Part shown: one piece after another, positions 20,467-32,003 of the stretch
How positions within the stretch are numbered: the stretch's first letter is position 1
How the letters are laid out: each line of letters opens with the position of its first letter
Source: Anderseniella sp. Alg231-50
GTDB lineage: Bacteria; Pseudomonadota; Alphaproteobacteria; Rhizobiales; Aestuariivirgaceae
Reading direction: 5' to 3'
Assembly: GCF_900149695.1 (NCBI RefSeq)
Contig: NZ_LT703003.1
Location: 1,302,001-1,366,000 of the forward strand
Length of the DNA: 64,000 bases
Program-made: the position numbers and the translations under genes
The notes under the pieces: model-generated
The model's database searches: none
What the model was told of the DNA's origin: nothing
What the model saw: only the letters and a program-made list of their open reading frames with translations

Positions 20467-22155
20467 CTAGCCTTCATTTCCGCCATTATTGCGGCGAAGC
20501 ACCGCTTTTTGTCCGCGATCCACCCACCAGCGGGATGAATCGATTGCATTGGCGCCTTTTCTTACTTCTACGTACAGGATTGGCCTTGGATCGTCTATGC
20601 GGTCTCCGATCAAAGTTCCGCGAGCCGTATGTTCGCCCATCGTCCCGACAGGCTCACCGGCGGCGAGTGATTGTCCGGCAGAAACGGTGATCTTGTCCAG
20701 ACCTGCAAGCAACAAATGGTAGCCGTCGCCGGCATTTATGATGATCAACTTGCCATAACTGCGAAACTCGCCGGCAAATTCCACGTCACCGTCCGCCGGT
20801 GTGGTGATCTGAGCCAGTTTCCCGGTGGCAATATGCAGGCCCTCCGAGCGCCCGCCATAACCGTCCTTGTCGTTGAAATTGCGCACACGTTCGCCTTGTG
20901 CCGGATAGGCCAGCTTGCCAATGGACGAAGCAAACCGCACAGCAGGTTTCCGGCGCCTGCGTTCGGCGGCCGCTTCCTGCTTTTGTTTCAGCTCAAGAGC
21001 AGCCTGGCGGCGGGCCTTTTCTTCTGCTGCCCTGGCTACCCGTTCCGCCTCGGCGGCTTTTTCCTCGGCGATTTTCAACTCGGCAAGCCGTTTTGCTTCT
21101 GCCTCGCGTGCCTCTTGTTCAGCAATCTGGCGCGCCTTTTCAGCGGCAAGCCTGGCGATCCGTTCGGCTTCGGCCTTCTTTTCCTGCTCGGCTTTCAGCT
21201 CAGCCAACCGTCTTGCTTCAGCTTCGAGGGCTTTTTGTTCAGCAAGCAGGCGCGCTTTCTCCGCAGCTGCCCGGGCAATCCTTTCGGCTTGTGCCTTTCT
21301 CTCAGCGGCTTCTTTCGCCTCGGCAATCCGCCTGGCTTCGGCTTCACGGGCTTCTTGCTCCGCTATCCTGCGTGCCTCTTCTTCGGCCGCCTTGGCCTGG
21401 GCCTTGCGGCGCGCCTCGGCAAGGCTTGCCAGCAACTGGCGAATATCCTTGGCCCGTTGCGCCAGTTTCAGGGCGCGCTTCTGTTCGGCTGCCAGTTCGC
21501 GGGCGGTTTTCGCCAGCAGGGCCTGCTTGCGGACCAGTAATGCCTCCAGCTCGGTGCGTGCAGGTCCGAGATTGGTAATATGTGTGTCCAGTTCATCCCG
21601 GGCCGCCACTATGCGCTGGCGAACGGCTTCAAGCTCCGCCAGTTCGCGGGTGAGGCTGGCAGCCTGGCCTTTCAGGTCGGGCACGATGGCACCGAACAGC
21701 AGGGCACCGCGCACCGCGCGGGTTGCATCGTCAGGCTCAACCGCCAGTGGCGGCGGCGGATTGCGTTCCAGCTTCTGCAATCCGGCAAGCAGTTCGGCGA
21801 GCACGCCGCGCCTGGAGCGCAGCCTGGAGCGCAGCGTGTTTTCCTTCAGCGCCAGCGAAAGCAGTTTTTTCTCGCTTTCAGCAATGCGGGCTTCGCGTGA
21901 CTGGATGTTGCCGGCCAGTGCGACGAGCCGGTCCGACACGCTGGCCATTTCCTCCGCCAGCACTTCACGTTCGCGATCCAGCGCGGCCGACCGTGTCTTT
22001 GCCTGCCCGATTTGGCGTTCAATGGTGCGCAGGCGGTCGGTTTCCTCATCCAGATTGCCCTGGTTCGAGGTGTCTTGCGCATGGGCAGAGCCTGTCGCCA
22101 GCCACAAAGCGGTTGCAGACAGCAGAATTGCATTATGGAACGCACGTATCAGCAA
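20467..22155 (-). CDS. envC: EnvC-like murein hydrolase activator with TolA-like coiled coil
   Basis: A periplasmic protein of about 562 residues. A signal peptide (ILLSATALWLATGSAHA) is followed by a coiled coil (about residues 25-240), a second charged helix made of near-repeats such as EEARRIAEQEAREAEARRIA (to about 395), and a C-terminal LytM (peptidase M23) domain. The LytM zinc ligands look lost: where active enzymes have HxGxD this reads SEGLH, and the final HxH position reads LYVEV. That fits an amidase activator, as in E. coli EnvC, not a peptidase. There is no ATG: I use TTG 22155, which has GGAAAG four bases upstream; an in-frame TTG at 22185 is possible. Confidence 0.87.
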   Translation of the reverse strand: MLIRAFHNAILLSATALWLATGSAHAQDTSNQGNLDEETDRLRTIERQIGQAKTRSAALDREREVLAEEMASVSDRLVALAGNIQSREARIAESEKKLLSLALKENTLRSRLRSRRGVLAELLAGLQKLERNPPPPLAVEPDDATRAVRGALLFGAIVPDLKGQAASLTRELAELEAVRQRIVAARDELDTHITNLGPARTELEALLVRKQALLAKTARELAAEQKRALKLAQRAKDIRQLLASLAEARRKAQAKAAEEEARRIAEQEAREAEARRIAEAKEAAERKAQAERIARAAAEKARLLAEQKALEAEARRLAELKAEQEKKAEAERIARLAAEKARQIAEQEAREAEAKRLAELKIAEEKAAEAERVARAAEEKARRQAALELKQKQEAAAERRRRKPAVRFASSIGKLAYPAQGERVRNFNDKDGYGGRSEGLHIATGKLAQITTPADGDVEFAGEFRSYGKLIIINAGDGYHLLLAGLDKITVSAGQSLAAGEPVGTMGEHTARGTLIGDRIDDPRPILYVEVRKGANAIDSSRWWVDRGQKAVLRRNNGGNEG

Positions 22156-22229
22156 ATGAGCTTTCCAGCATTTTCGATGGTCCAAGGCACCGGATCAGGA
22201 GATTTTTCGGCCCGCCATCCGCCGAATCG

Positions 22230-22712
22230 TTAGTCCCGGTGATACGGATGATTAACCAAAATGGTGACCACCCGGTAAATCTGTTCCGCCAAAAGCACAC
22301 GCGCCAGCATGTGCGGCCAGGTCATATGACCAAATGACACTACATATCGGGCTTTTTTGCGGATTTCCGCCGCATGGCCGTCCGGGCCGCCGACAGCGAA
22401 AACCAGATCCCGGGTGCCTGATTCCAGCTCTGTCTTGATGATGCCGGCAAATTCGGCCGTGTTGATCGCCTTGCCACGCTCATCAAGCACGACGAGCGCG
22501 GCCCCCGAGGGCGCCGCATTTGCCAGCAATTCAGCTTCTTCACCGGCTCGCGCGGAGGCCTTGGGTTTGCGGGATTCGGGGAAATCAACAACGTTGAGTT
22601 CGGTTATTCCGGCCTGCCTGCCCGCCTGGCGGGTGCGCTTTGCATAAGTGTCGACAAGCTCTGCCATTGGTCCGGCCTTCATCCGGCCGATGGCGGCTAT
22701 GGTCAGTTTCAC
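22230..22712 (-). CDS. rlmH: 23S rRNA (pseudouridine1915-N3)-methyltransferase
   Basis: A 160-residue SPOUT-class methyltransferase that modifies pseudouridine 1915 in helix 69 of 23S rRNA. The N-terminus MKLTIAAIGRMKAGPM and the knot region ALVVLDERGKAINTAEFA, LVFAVGGPDGHAAEIR and VVSFGHMTWPHMLARVLLAE are conserved. The extreme C-terminus IYRVVTILVNHPYHRD contains the invariant HPYHR. It lies 11 bp after rsfS, in the usual nadD-rsfS-rlmH order, and 74 bp before envC. Confidence 0.97.
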   Translation of the reverse strand: MKLTIAAIGRMKAGPMAELVDTYAKRTRQAGRQAGITELNVVDFPESRKPKASARAGEEAELLANAAPSGAALVVLDERGKAINTAEFAGIIKTELESGTRDLVFAVGGPDGHAAEIRKKARYVVSFGHMTWPHMLARVLLAEQIYRVVTILVNHPYHRD

Positions 22713-22723
22713 CCGAAGTCTCT

Positions 22724-23125
22724 TTAAGACGCGGCGGTGTCAGCCGGTGCGTCCGGCGACCAGAGTTTCTCGATATTGTAGAAGGTGCGGACTTCCGGCC
22801 GGAAGATGTGAACGATCACATCGCCTGCGTCCATGACCACCCAGTCACAATGGGGCAGCCCTTCAACGCGGACATTCTTGTAGCCGGCTTCCTTCAGGGC
22901 GTCGGACAGCTGGTCGGTAATGGCCGAGACATGGCGGTTCGACCGCCCCGATGCCACAACCATGGTGTCAGCCAGTGCCGCCTTGCCATTGAGGTCGATT
23001 GAAACGACATCTTCGGCCTTGGCATCGTTAAGGCATGACTTGATGATCTTGGGGAGGGGTGGCGTGGCCTTGCGGCGAGACGCAGGCGCTGGTTTAACGG
23101 CTGTGCTTTGCGAGCCGCTACGCAT
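22724..23125 (-). CDS. rsfS: Ribosomal silencing factor RsfS
   Basis: A 133-residue protein that binds L14 on the 50S subunit and blocks subunit joining when nutrients are short. After a basic N-terminal tail of about 25 residues come the family motifs LNDAKAEDVVSIDLNGKAAL, ADTMVVASGRSNRHVSAITD and GLPHCDWVVMDAGDVIVHIF, then RPEVRTFYNIEKLW. It is close to rlmH. Normally nadD would precede it directly; here 1.45 kb with a gene on the other strand intervenes, so it needs its own promoter. Confidence 0.96.
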   Translation of the reverse strand: MRSGSQSTAVKPAPASRRKATPPLPKIIKSCLNDAKAEDVVSIDLNGKAALADTMVVASGRSNRHVSAITDQLSDALKEAGYKNVRVEGLPHCDWVVMDAGDVIVHIFRPEVRTFYNIEKLWSPDAPADTAAS

Positions 23126-23539
23126 AGATTGACTTGTCAGGGTTCGGGTCCTCTTGATGGCTGGAAGGCATGCGGGCTTGCTGCCTTGCAGTAATCTGTT
23201 TCTGACGGTTTGGCTGCACGATGTGCTTCTTGACCTATTCCGTTGAACGAGTGGACGTTAACAGTCAACAGGTTACGCCCGATTCTGTCGCGATTCAAGC
23301 GGTTCAGTGTGACGTGACGATGACTTTTGCGCCTTTTTGACGGGTTTGGGGCCGGGGCCCACTAGCCGAGAGAGAACGCCGGATGTCGGTTCTGAGTCTA
23401 AAGTGGACTTCGGTTCGTCGTGACATCATTTCCAGCAGCTGCCATCAGGAGACGATCTGTATTCACGTCGTGCTCTACCTCTGACTGTCTGCCGGTGCTA
23501 CATTAAATTGATGAATGCACTCAAAAAAATCATGAAGGC
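23126..23539. other. Gene-poor stretch between rsfS and the RCC1-like gene
   Basis: No coding sequence is supported in these 414 bases. The stretch should contain the promoters of rsfS (minus) and of the RCC1-like gene (plus). It is part of the 1.45 kb that separates rsfS from nadD. Confidence 0.6.
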
Positions 23540-24484
23540 ATGGCGAAATCCAACTTAAATATAATAACAGCAGTCCTTACTGTTTTGTGCTCGGTTTTGG
23601 GTGGAGCACCGGGCCATGCGGACAGCACGTCGCCACGTTTGGCCGCATACTATGACCTGAAAATGCTGCTTTGTGACCAAACGGCTTATCAATGGAGAGG
23701 GAGCGACCCCCCGCAGCTCGCAGCAGAGGACGTTGTCCAAGTCGGCGTCGGTCGTGATGCGAGTTATGTGCTGACTACATCGGGCCGACTTCTGACCTGG
23801 CGTGAAGAATTGGACGAGAAGCAGGAAATACTTGATCAGGTCACCTGGTTTGCGGCCGGTCGCACCGGCGTGATTGCGGCGCGTTCAGACGGGAACCTGA
23901 TGTATTTGGCCCGAACTAAGAGTTGGTTCGGAGAAGGCGAGCTGGTCCAAACAAAAACGGTTGATGGTTCCATAGTGACCGCGAGCATAGGTGACAGCGC
24001 CAATTACCTGGTAACCGGCGATGGCACTCTGTTCGTAAAGGGGTTTGCGCATCGCGGGCAGTATGGTGATGGAAAGCTGGAGCCTTCCGAAGTGTTTGTT
24101 GCCGTTGCAGGCGACGTGGCCGCCGTCAAGGCTCATACGGGTCATGCCATATTGCTGAAACGAGATGGCACCGTCATGGGAACCGGTGGAAACATATACG
24201 GTCCTCTCGGACGGCATGGTATCGGCGATAAAGCCATTGTCTGGGGTTCAATATTTCAGGACGCTGATGCGATTGCCACGGGTTCCAGCCACAGTTTGGC
24301 AATTCGACGAGATGGCTCATTGTGGCGTTGGGGACGTGATATCGGCCTCGATCCGGAAAAGATCATGGATAAGGTCGTTGCAGCGGCGGCGGACCAGAGC
24401 GGCAGCGTGGCATTGTCGGGCGACAATACACTCTGGCAATGGGAACGCGGTCAGCAACCCAGACAACACTTTCAGTGCCCGTAG
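23540..24484 (+). CDS. Secreted RCC1-repeat (beta-propeller) protein
   Basis: A 314-residue protein with a signal peptide (LNIITAVLTVLCSVLGG, then APGHADS). The mature part reads as RCC1/BNR-like propeller blades: repeated units of the form VVQVGVGRDASYVLTTSGRL, VTASIGDSANYLVTGDGTLF, VKAHTGHAILLKRDGTVMGT and AIATGSSHSLAIRRDGSLWR, each with a Gly/His-Ser pair then a DG turn and Trp. Bacterial RCC1-like proteins have no common function; binding of a protein or glycan is possible. No GGAG-type ribosome binding site is obvious; AAGGC precedes the ATG. It sits alone, opposite in direction to its neighbours, splitting the nadD-rsfS pair, which suggests a later insertion. Confidence 0.75.
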   Translation: MAKSNLNIITAVLTVLCSVLGGAPGHADSTSPRLAAYYDLKMLLCDQTAYQWRGSDPPQLAAEDVVQVGVGRDASYVLTTSGRLLTWREELDEKQEILDQVTWFAAGRTGVIAARSDGNLMYLARTKSWFGEGELVQTKTVDGSIVTASIGDSANYLVTGDGTLFVKGFAHRGQYGDGKLEPSEVFVAVAGDVAAVKAHTGHAILLKRDGTVMGTGGNIYGPLGRHGIGDKAIVWGSIFQDADAIATGSSHSLAIRRDGSLWRWGRDIGLDPEKIMDKVVAAAADQSGSVALSGDNTLWQWERGQQPRQHFQCP

Positions 24485-24576
24485 TGGGTAGTTTCCGACA
24501 TCTCGGGAACAGCCAGCAGTGGCAGCTTTGTCCGCATAGCCGACCTGTGATTTTCTAAGATCGTTGCGTTTTGAGT

Positions 24577-25191
24577 CTAGCCGCCACTGGTGGCATTGCC
24601 GTTGCGGATGGCTGTCGAGCTTTCAGGACGCAGGGGCATGTTCAGGAAGCACCAGGCGGGTGCCGCCCTGTCGGCCAACTGACCGGCATCAGCTGCGTCC
24701 AGACGGTGGCCTGCCAACAGGCGCGCGGCCGGTGAACTGAGCGCCTTTCGGGTCCAGCCGGGCCGGGCAAACACGGCCAGTGGCAGGGTCGCCGGGATTT
24801 GCCGCCAGTCGTTCCAGTGATGTAACCCTGCAAAACTGTCCGCGCCCATGATCCAGACAAACCGGGAGTGCCGGAACATCGGCGCCAGGGCGTTAAAGGT
24901 CTGCGCTGTGGTGCGGGTGCCGAGTTCTGCTTCCATGCCGGTCACAACCAGCCGTGGATTTGCCGCGAGGCTTTTGGCGAGGGCCAGGCGGTCGTCGAAA
25001 TCTCCGGTATCTCGGGCGTCCTTGAGCGGGTTCTGCGGCGACACCAGCCACCAGACCTGGTCCAGCTGCAGCCGTTTCAGGGCTTCTTCCGACACCGCGA
25101 CATGACCGTCATGGGCCGGGTTGAAGGACCCGCCAAACAGGCCGATGCGCTGGGCCGATATGGCGGAAACGGAATACAGGCCGGAAATCAT
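24577..25191 (-). CDS. nadD: Nicotinate-nucleotide adenylyltransferase
   Basis: A 204-residue enzyme that joins ATP and nicotinate mononucleotide to give deamido-NAD in NAD synthesis. The nucleotidyltransferase motif GLFGGSFNPAHDGHVAVSEE near the N-terminus carries the HxGH-type catalytic pair. WWLVSPQNPLKD, FVWIMGADSFAGLHHWNDW and the C-terminal RPESSTAIRNG (SSTxIR) follow. I start at ATG 25191, just 10 bp after the proA stop; the frame is open further upstream but only as a shadow of proA. It is the last gene of the obgE-proB-proA-nadD run before the interruption. Confidence 0.96.
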   Translation of the reverse strand: MISGLYSVSAISAQRIGLFGGSFNPAHDGHVAVSEEALKRLQLDQVWWLVSPQNPLKDARDTGDFDDRLALAKSLAANPRLVVTGMEAELGTRTTAQTFNALAPMFRHSRFVWIMGADSFAGLHHWNDWRQIPATLPLAVFARPGWTRKALSSPAARLLAGHRLDAADAGQLADRAAPAWCFLNMPLRPESSTAIRNGNATSGG

Positions 25192-25201
25192 CGAGCGTCC
25201 G

Positions 25202-26490
25202 TCACGGCCGGGTCTGTCCGGAACCGCGCACCTGGTACTTGAACGTGGTGAGCTGTTCGAGTCCGACCGGGCCACGGGCGTGCAGCTTGCCGGTGGCGAT
25301 GCCGATTTCCGCGCCAAAGCCGAACTCGCCGCCGTCGGCAAACTGGGTCGAGGCATTGTGCATGACAATGGCGCTGTCCACCTCGTTCAGGAAACGCACG
25401 GCGGTATCGGCGTCGTCGGTGATGATGCAGTCGGTGTGCTGCGACCCGAAGCGGGCAATATGGTCCATGGCGTCATCCAGCCCCGTCACCGATTTCATGG
25501 CGATGACGGCGTCGAGGAACTCCATGCCCCAGTCGGCGTCACTTGCCGGCACGCTGGCCTGCGATACGGCATTGACCGCCTGATCTGCATGTACTTCGCA
25601 GCCCTTCGCCCTCAGAGCATTGATGATGGCGGGCGCATGGCTGGCCACCACATCCTCATGCACCAGCACACATTCGGCTGCGCCACATACACCGGTGCGG
25701 CGCATTTTCGCGTTGGTGATGATGTCCACCGCCATGACGGGATCAGCCGCCTTGTCGACATAGACGTGGCAGATGCCTTCAAGGTGGGCAAACACCGGCA
25801 CACGCGCTTCGTCCTGAACGCGGCCGACCAGTGACTTGCCGCCGCGCGGCACAATGAGATCGACGGTGCCGCCAAGGCCCTGCAGCATCATGCCGACCGC
25901 GGCACGGTCAGGCGTGGGCACCATCTGGATCGCCGCTTTGGGAAGCCCTGCTTCCTCAAGACCTGCCTGCAGGCACTCGACGATCAGGCCGGAGCTGTCA
26001 TGACTGTCCGAGCCGCCACGCAAAATCGCGGCATTGCCAGACATCATGGCCAGCGCGCCGGCATCTGCGGTGACGTTGGGCCGGCTCTCGTAGATAATGC
26101 CAATGACGCCGATGGGGACGCGCACCCGGGTGAAGTCCAGTCCGTTGGGCCGTTGCCAGTTGGCCATGACGGCGCCGACCGGATCGGGCAGGGCTGCGAC
26201 AGCTTCCAGGCCTTGTGCCATTGCCTCTATACGCTCGACCGTCAGTGTCAGCCGGTCGATAAACGAGGCCGGTTTGCCGGTGGCTTCAGCGCGTGCAACA
26301 TCTGATTGATTGGCTTCCAGCAACCGTGCCTGCGAGGCCCGGATTCGCGATGCCATGGCCTGCAGGGCAGCCTGTTTGTCGGCTGTCGGCGCAGTTGCCA
26401 GTATGGTTGCGGCATCGCGGGCGCGATTGCCAAGGGCCAGCATGTCGCGCTCCAGGTCAACTGCAGCGGCGGCGATGGTTTCAGCCATGT

Positions 26491-26494
<4 letters not shown>
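25202..26494 (-). CDS. proA: Glutamate-5-semialdehyde dehydrogenase
   Basis: A 430-residue enzyme of proline synthesis that reduces gamma-glutamyl phosphate to glutamate semialdehyde with NADPH. It has the ALDH-superfamily fold: [47 protein letters not shown], and the catalytic Cys in [20 protein letters not shown]-terminal [20 protein letters not shown] and [20 protein letters not shown] are typical. The start overlaps the proB stop as ATGA, so the two pathway enzymes are coupled. Confidence 0.97.
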
Positions 26495-29260
<2,766 letters not shown>

Positions 29261-29286
29261 TCCTTGAAATGCCCCCTAAACGGCAA

Positions 29287-29317
29287 ACGGGGAGATGGTG
29301 AATTTCCATCTCCCCGT
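29287..29317 (-). terminator. Hairpin between rpmA and the acetyltransferase gene
   Basis: ACGGGGAGATGG (29287-29298) pairs perfectly over 12 bp with CCATCTCCCCGT (29306-29317). On the minus strand it lies 73 bp past the rpmA stop and 27 bp before the acetyltransferase start. The following T-rich stretch is weak, so it may act as a partial terminator or processing site. Confidence 0.7.
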
Positions 29318-29389
29318 CGGTGTTCATGATGTCATCTCACCGGGGCGATGGGCACCGGTGGTTCGGGCAAAACCCGTTGTCCGGTTGCT

Positions 29390-29659
29390 TTACTCTGCAG
29401 CTGCCGGCATCGGGACAACGGACACGAAGGTGCGTCCGTTGGCACGGGCGCGGAATTCCACGTGACCTTCGGATGTAGCGAAGATGGTGTGGTCCTTGCC
29501 GATACCGACATTGTCGCCGGGATGCCATTTGGTGCCGCGCTGGCGGATGATGATGTTGCCGGGGATGACGCGTTCGCCACCGAATTTCTTGACGCCGAGG
29601 CGGCGGCCTGCGGAGTCACGTCCGTTGCGGGATGAACCGCCTGCTTTTTTATGAGCCAT
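29390..29659 (-). CDS. rpmA: 50S ribosomal protein L27
   Basis: The 89-residue L27 protein, whose N-terminus reaches the peptidyl transferase centre. It begins [20 protein letters not shown] and continues [20 protein letters not shown] and [20 protein letters not shown], all highly conserved. No N-terminal cleavage peptide is present (that occurs in Firmicutes). It follows rplU after 31 bp, with GGAG before the ATG. Confidence 0.98.
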   Translation of the reverse strand: MAHKKAGGSSRNGRDSAGRRLGVKKFGGERVIPGNIIIRQRGTKWHPGDNVGIGKDHTIFATSEGHVEFRARANGRTFVSVVPMPAAAE

Positions 29660-29690
29660 GAGTTTGCTCCTTTAACAAATCGTGTTCGGT

Positions 29691-30224
29691 TTACTTCTTG
29701 TCCGTGTCGGCTTTCTTGGCAGCAGCCTTCTTGGCCGGCGCTTTTTTAGCAGCCGCTTTCTTGGCGGCCGGCTTGGCCTCTGCCTTGGCTTCAGCCTTTT
29801 TGGCCGGCGCTGCCTTCTTGGCCGCAGGCTTGGCGTCTTCCTTCGACTTTTCTTCCTTGGCCGGCGCTGCCTTCTTGGCTGCAGGTGCTGCGGCCTTCTT
29901 GGATGGCTTCTTGCCGCCGGTCAGGATTTCGGTGATCTGGACCTGCATCAGGTCCTGGCGATGACCGTTCTTGCGGCGGTAGTGCTTGCGGCGCTTCTTC
30001 TTGAAGATGATGATCTTCGGGCCGCGCGACAGGGCCATGACCTGGCCGGCAACGGTGGCGCCGTCGATCATCGGCGTGCCGATTTCGACATTGCCGTCAC
30101 CGGCAACCATGAGCACGGGAAATTCTACAATGTCACCTTCTTCAGCGCCTGTGCGCTCGATTTCGATGACGTCTTCAGCAGCAACACGATACTGTTTGCC
30201 GCCGGTCTTGATGACTGCGTACAT
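29691..30224 (-). CDS. rplU: 50S ribosomal protein L21 with Ala/Lys-rich C-terminal extension
   Basis: Residues 1-102 form a normal L21 ([20 protein letters not shown], then [20 protein letters not shown] and QVQITEIL), which binds 23S rRNA. The remaining about 75 residues are an added low-complexity tail rich in Lys and Ala (for example [19 protein letters not shown]). L21 in most bacteria ends near residue 103. Long tails of this type occur in some alphaproteobacteria. It is the first gene of rplU-rpmA; its promoter must lie in 30225-30518, which holds no gene. Confidence 0.96.
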   Translation of the reverse strand: MYAVIKTGGKQYRVAAEDVIEIERTGAEEGDIVEFPVLMVAGDGNVEIGTPMIDGATVAGQVMALSRGPKIIIFKKKRRKHYRRKNGHRQDLMQVQITEILTGGKKPSKKAAAPAAKKAAPAKEEKSKEDAKPAAKKAAPAKKAEAKAEAKPAAKKAAAKKAPAKKAAAKKADTDKK

Positions 30225-30518
30225 TCTTTTAGGTCCTTATCTTTTTTCTCGCCGCGCCTTGCGGTGCTGAAAGGGGTTTGTCTAAACCTCTGTCAGGCTT
30301 GAATTTTTATGGTTTTTATTGAACCTCAGGCAGCGCATTTCTCGCAAGCCGGCACCAATTGCCGCTCACGACTGGCGGTTTGGTATATCCAAGGGCCCTG
30401 CAAGTCAAGCAAAAGCGGGCTTGAAGGTAACCGCCGGTTACTGTATCAGAGCGCTGCCCTGGCAGGGAAAAAGCCTTAAGAAACCAGGTTTCCGACAGCG
30501 CCCTGCCAACGCATCTTA

Positions 30519-30608
30519 GGAGAGGTGCCAGAGTGGTTGAATGGGGCGGTCTCGAAAACCGTTGAGCGTGCAAGCGTTCCGGGGGTTCGAATCCCCCTCT
30601 CTCCGCCA
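30519..30608 (+). tRNA. tRNA-Ser (anticodon CGA)
   Basis: A 90-nt serine tRNA with encoded CCA. The acceptor stem GGAGAGG pairs with CCTCTCC, the discriminator is G, and the anticodon loop CTCGAAA gives anticodon CGA (codon UCG). A long variable arm (about 30563-30580) and GTTCGAATC T-loop follow. The long variable arm is the class II mark of tRNA-Ser. Confidence 0.97.
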
Positions 30609-30671
30609 GTTGTTTCATGCAAGTGTGTGTTCTGAAGGCCACTTGGCGGCGAACGACAGGAGTGCAATAGC

Positions 30672-31022
30672 ATGGCAAAAACCAAACAGGCAGGCAATGA
30701 AGTTTTCGTGGCCTTCCAGGTCATCCCCCGGGTGCGCGAGGGGAACAATTTCGAGATTGTGGACAAGGCAATCGAGGTCGTTAAGCAGGCCGGTGTGCCG
30801 TTTCAGGTGGGCGCCATGGAAACCACCATGAAGGGTGATCTGGATCAGCTTCTGGACATCGCCAAGCACGCGCAGCAAGTGTGTCTTGATAATGGCGCCG
30901 TCGAAGTCATTACCAATATCAAGATTCACAACAAGACGCCTGACGCGACCGATACATTCTGCACCTATGATCGCGGCGTCACGCCTGCCAATCACATGTT
31001 TGTCGACAACGGTTCGACCTGA
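30672..31022 (+). CDS. Thiamine-binding family protein (MTH1187/YkoF-like)
   Basis: A 116-residue protein of the PF01910 family, small alpha/beta proteins of which some bind thiamine or its pyrimidine. Family features are the N-terminal strand FVAFQVIPRVREGNNFEIVD, the central AGVPFQVGAMETTMKGDLDQ and VITNIKIHNKTPD. No signal peptide or membrane segment. A ribosome binding site AGGAG lies about 12 bases before the ATG at 30672. It stands alone after the tRNA-Ser gene; no TPP riboswitch or thiamine genes are next to it, so a role in thiamine metabolism is not supported by context. Confidence 0.82.
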   Translation: MAKTKQAGNEVFVAFQVIPRVREGNNFEIVDKAIEVVKQAGVPFQVGAMETTMKGDLDQLLDIAKHAQQVCLDNGAVEVITNIKIHNKTPDATDTFCTYDRGVTPANHMFVDNGST

Positions 31023-31042
31023 ACTCCCAAAACCGGGGACTG

Positions 31043-31295
31043 CAGCTTACCAAACGCCTACGCAACCAAAATCACGGCGGTTGTGGGTACGCCGTCGCGT
31101 GTTTCAAACCGCATTTCCACTGCCTTGCGTTCGGCTGCCGACAGTCGCCAGTACAACACATCGCGCTCATTGCCGGGTTCACCGGCAAGGCAGAACTGTG
31201 TGGTGAGTGTACGCGTGCCGGTAATCACCTTGACGTGGATGTGGGGAGCGCGGCCGGGATAGGGCACCGTGCGGATGGCGCGGAACCGGTAGTGG
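31043..31295. repeat. Direct repeat, copy 1 (dioxygenase 3' end)
   Basis: This segment aligns without net gaps to 32004-32256, a constant offset of 961 bp. The match begins at CAGCTTACC, just past the dioxygenase stop, and runs to about CGGAACCGG. It is a duplicated 3' part of the dioxygenase gene that has since diverged. Confidence 0.9.
31058..31295 (-). pseudogene. Truncated intradiol dioxygenase copy
   Basis: The frame encodes about 75-80 residues matching the C-terminal third of the intact dioxygenase at 32019-32636: compare VPYPGRAPHIHVKVITGTRT here with VPYPGRTPHIHVKVITGQRT there. The C-terminal two iron-binding histidines (HIH) survive, but everything upstream, including other ligand tyrosines, is missing. 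Upstream of about 31295 the frame continues to 31363 with unrelated residues. No ribosome binding site or start of the right kind is seen. Best read as a partial duplication, now a relic. Confidence 0.8.
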
Positions 31296-31505
31296 CACCG
31301 GATGCCGGCTTCGGCGCTCCGGCTCCTTGCGATTGCTTCACCCGTGCTCCGGGACCAGTTCACCAGCGGCTGGAACTGGCACTTATTATGAACACTGCAT
31401 TCATTTCGAGTTCAGACTCACATCGCTACCTTCCCCTTAAATCAATGAGGCATCCCGGCAGATAAGCAAACAAGAATACGGATGCCCGAATGTGAGGATA
31501 AAACA

Positions 31506-31796
31506 ATGAATACCAAACCGGTCACGATGCTGGGTCTTGCAGCTGCCGCGTTCATGATAGCCAGTGGTTTTTCCGCAACTCCAGCCGAAGCGCGTGCCCA
31601 ATGCATCTTTGTAGCCACCAATGGCGGAACCTGGGCCGTTGCCACCCAGGGGTCAGCACGCAGAATGTCCACCGCCTGCCGCAGGGCCAAGCGCCGTTGT
31701 AATCGCAAGCTGAACCGGGCCAAGCGCCGTGGTGAATTTCGCCGCAGCGGAACGCCACGTTGCCACAAGCACTCGGGACGCGGTGTGAGCTTCTGA
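31506..31796 (+). CDS. Small secreted Arg-rich protein of unknown function
   Basis: A 96-residue protein, not recognised. A clear signal peptide (VTMLGLAAAAFMIASGFSA, probable cleavage after AEARA) is followed by a short hydrophobic start and a strongly basic second half (for example RRAKRRCNRKLNRAKRRGEF) with three cysteines in the mature protein besides the one near the cleavage site. GAGGA ten bases upstream supports ATG 31506. The basic, cysteine-bearing mature part would fit binding to an anionic surface or nucleic acid, which is only a guess. A hairpin GGCCTCT/AGAGGCC at 31843-31861 may end its transcript. It lies between the two dioxygenase copies. Confidence 0.65.
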   Translation: MNTKPVTMLGLAAAAFMIASGFSATPAEARAQCIFVATNGGTWAVATQGSARRMSTACRRAKRRCNRKLNRAKRRGEFRRSGTPRCHKHSGRGVSF

Positions 31797-32003
31797 GCAC
31801 GGGCACTTTTTGCATCGCAGATCAGTTGCCGAAACGCGTTGAGGCCTCTTGAATAGAGGCCGCCAGGCATTGAGTGTGACAGTAGAGCAGATTTCACGTT
31901 TATCGCGATGTTTCACCGGGCAAAAAGAACCAGTATTGGACTTCACTTCATCCGTCCGGGCAAACCAGACAAGAACGCGGTCGCGGAAAGCTTCGACGGA
32001 CGG

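Noticed and set aside
20915-22159. 414-residue plus-strand open frame opposite envC
   Set aside because: Almost pure Ala/Ser/Arg low complexity, the mirror of the Glu/Ala/Lys/Arg helix of EnvC.
23393-24579. Direct repeat TGAGTCTA at 23393-23400 and 24572-24579 as an insertion footprint around the RCC1-like gene
   Set aside because: Eight bases is short enough to be chance in 1.2 kb and no inverted ends accompany it.
30609-30671. TPP riboswitch before the thiamine-binding-family gene
   Set aside because: The gap between the tRNA and the gene is only 63 bp and no THI-box sequence is present.
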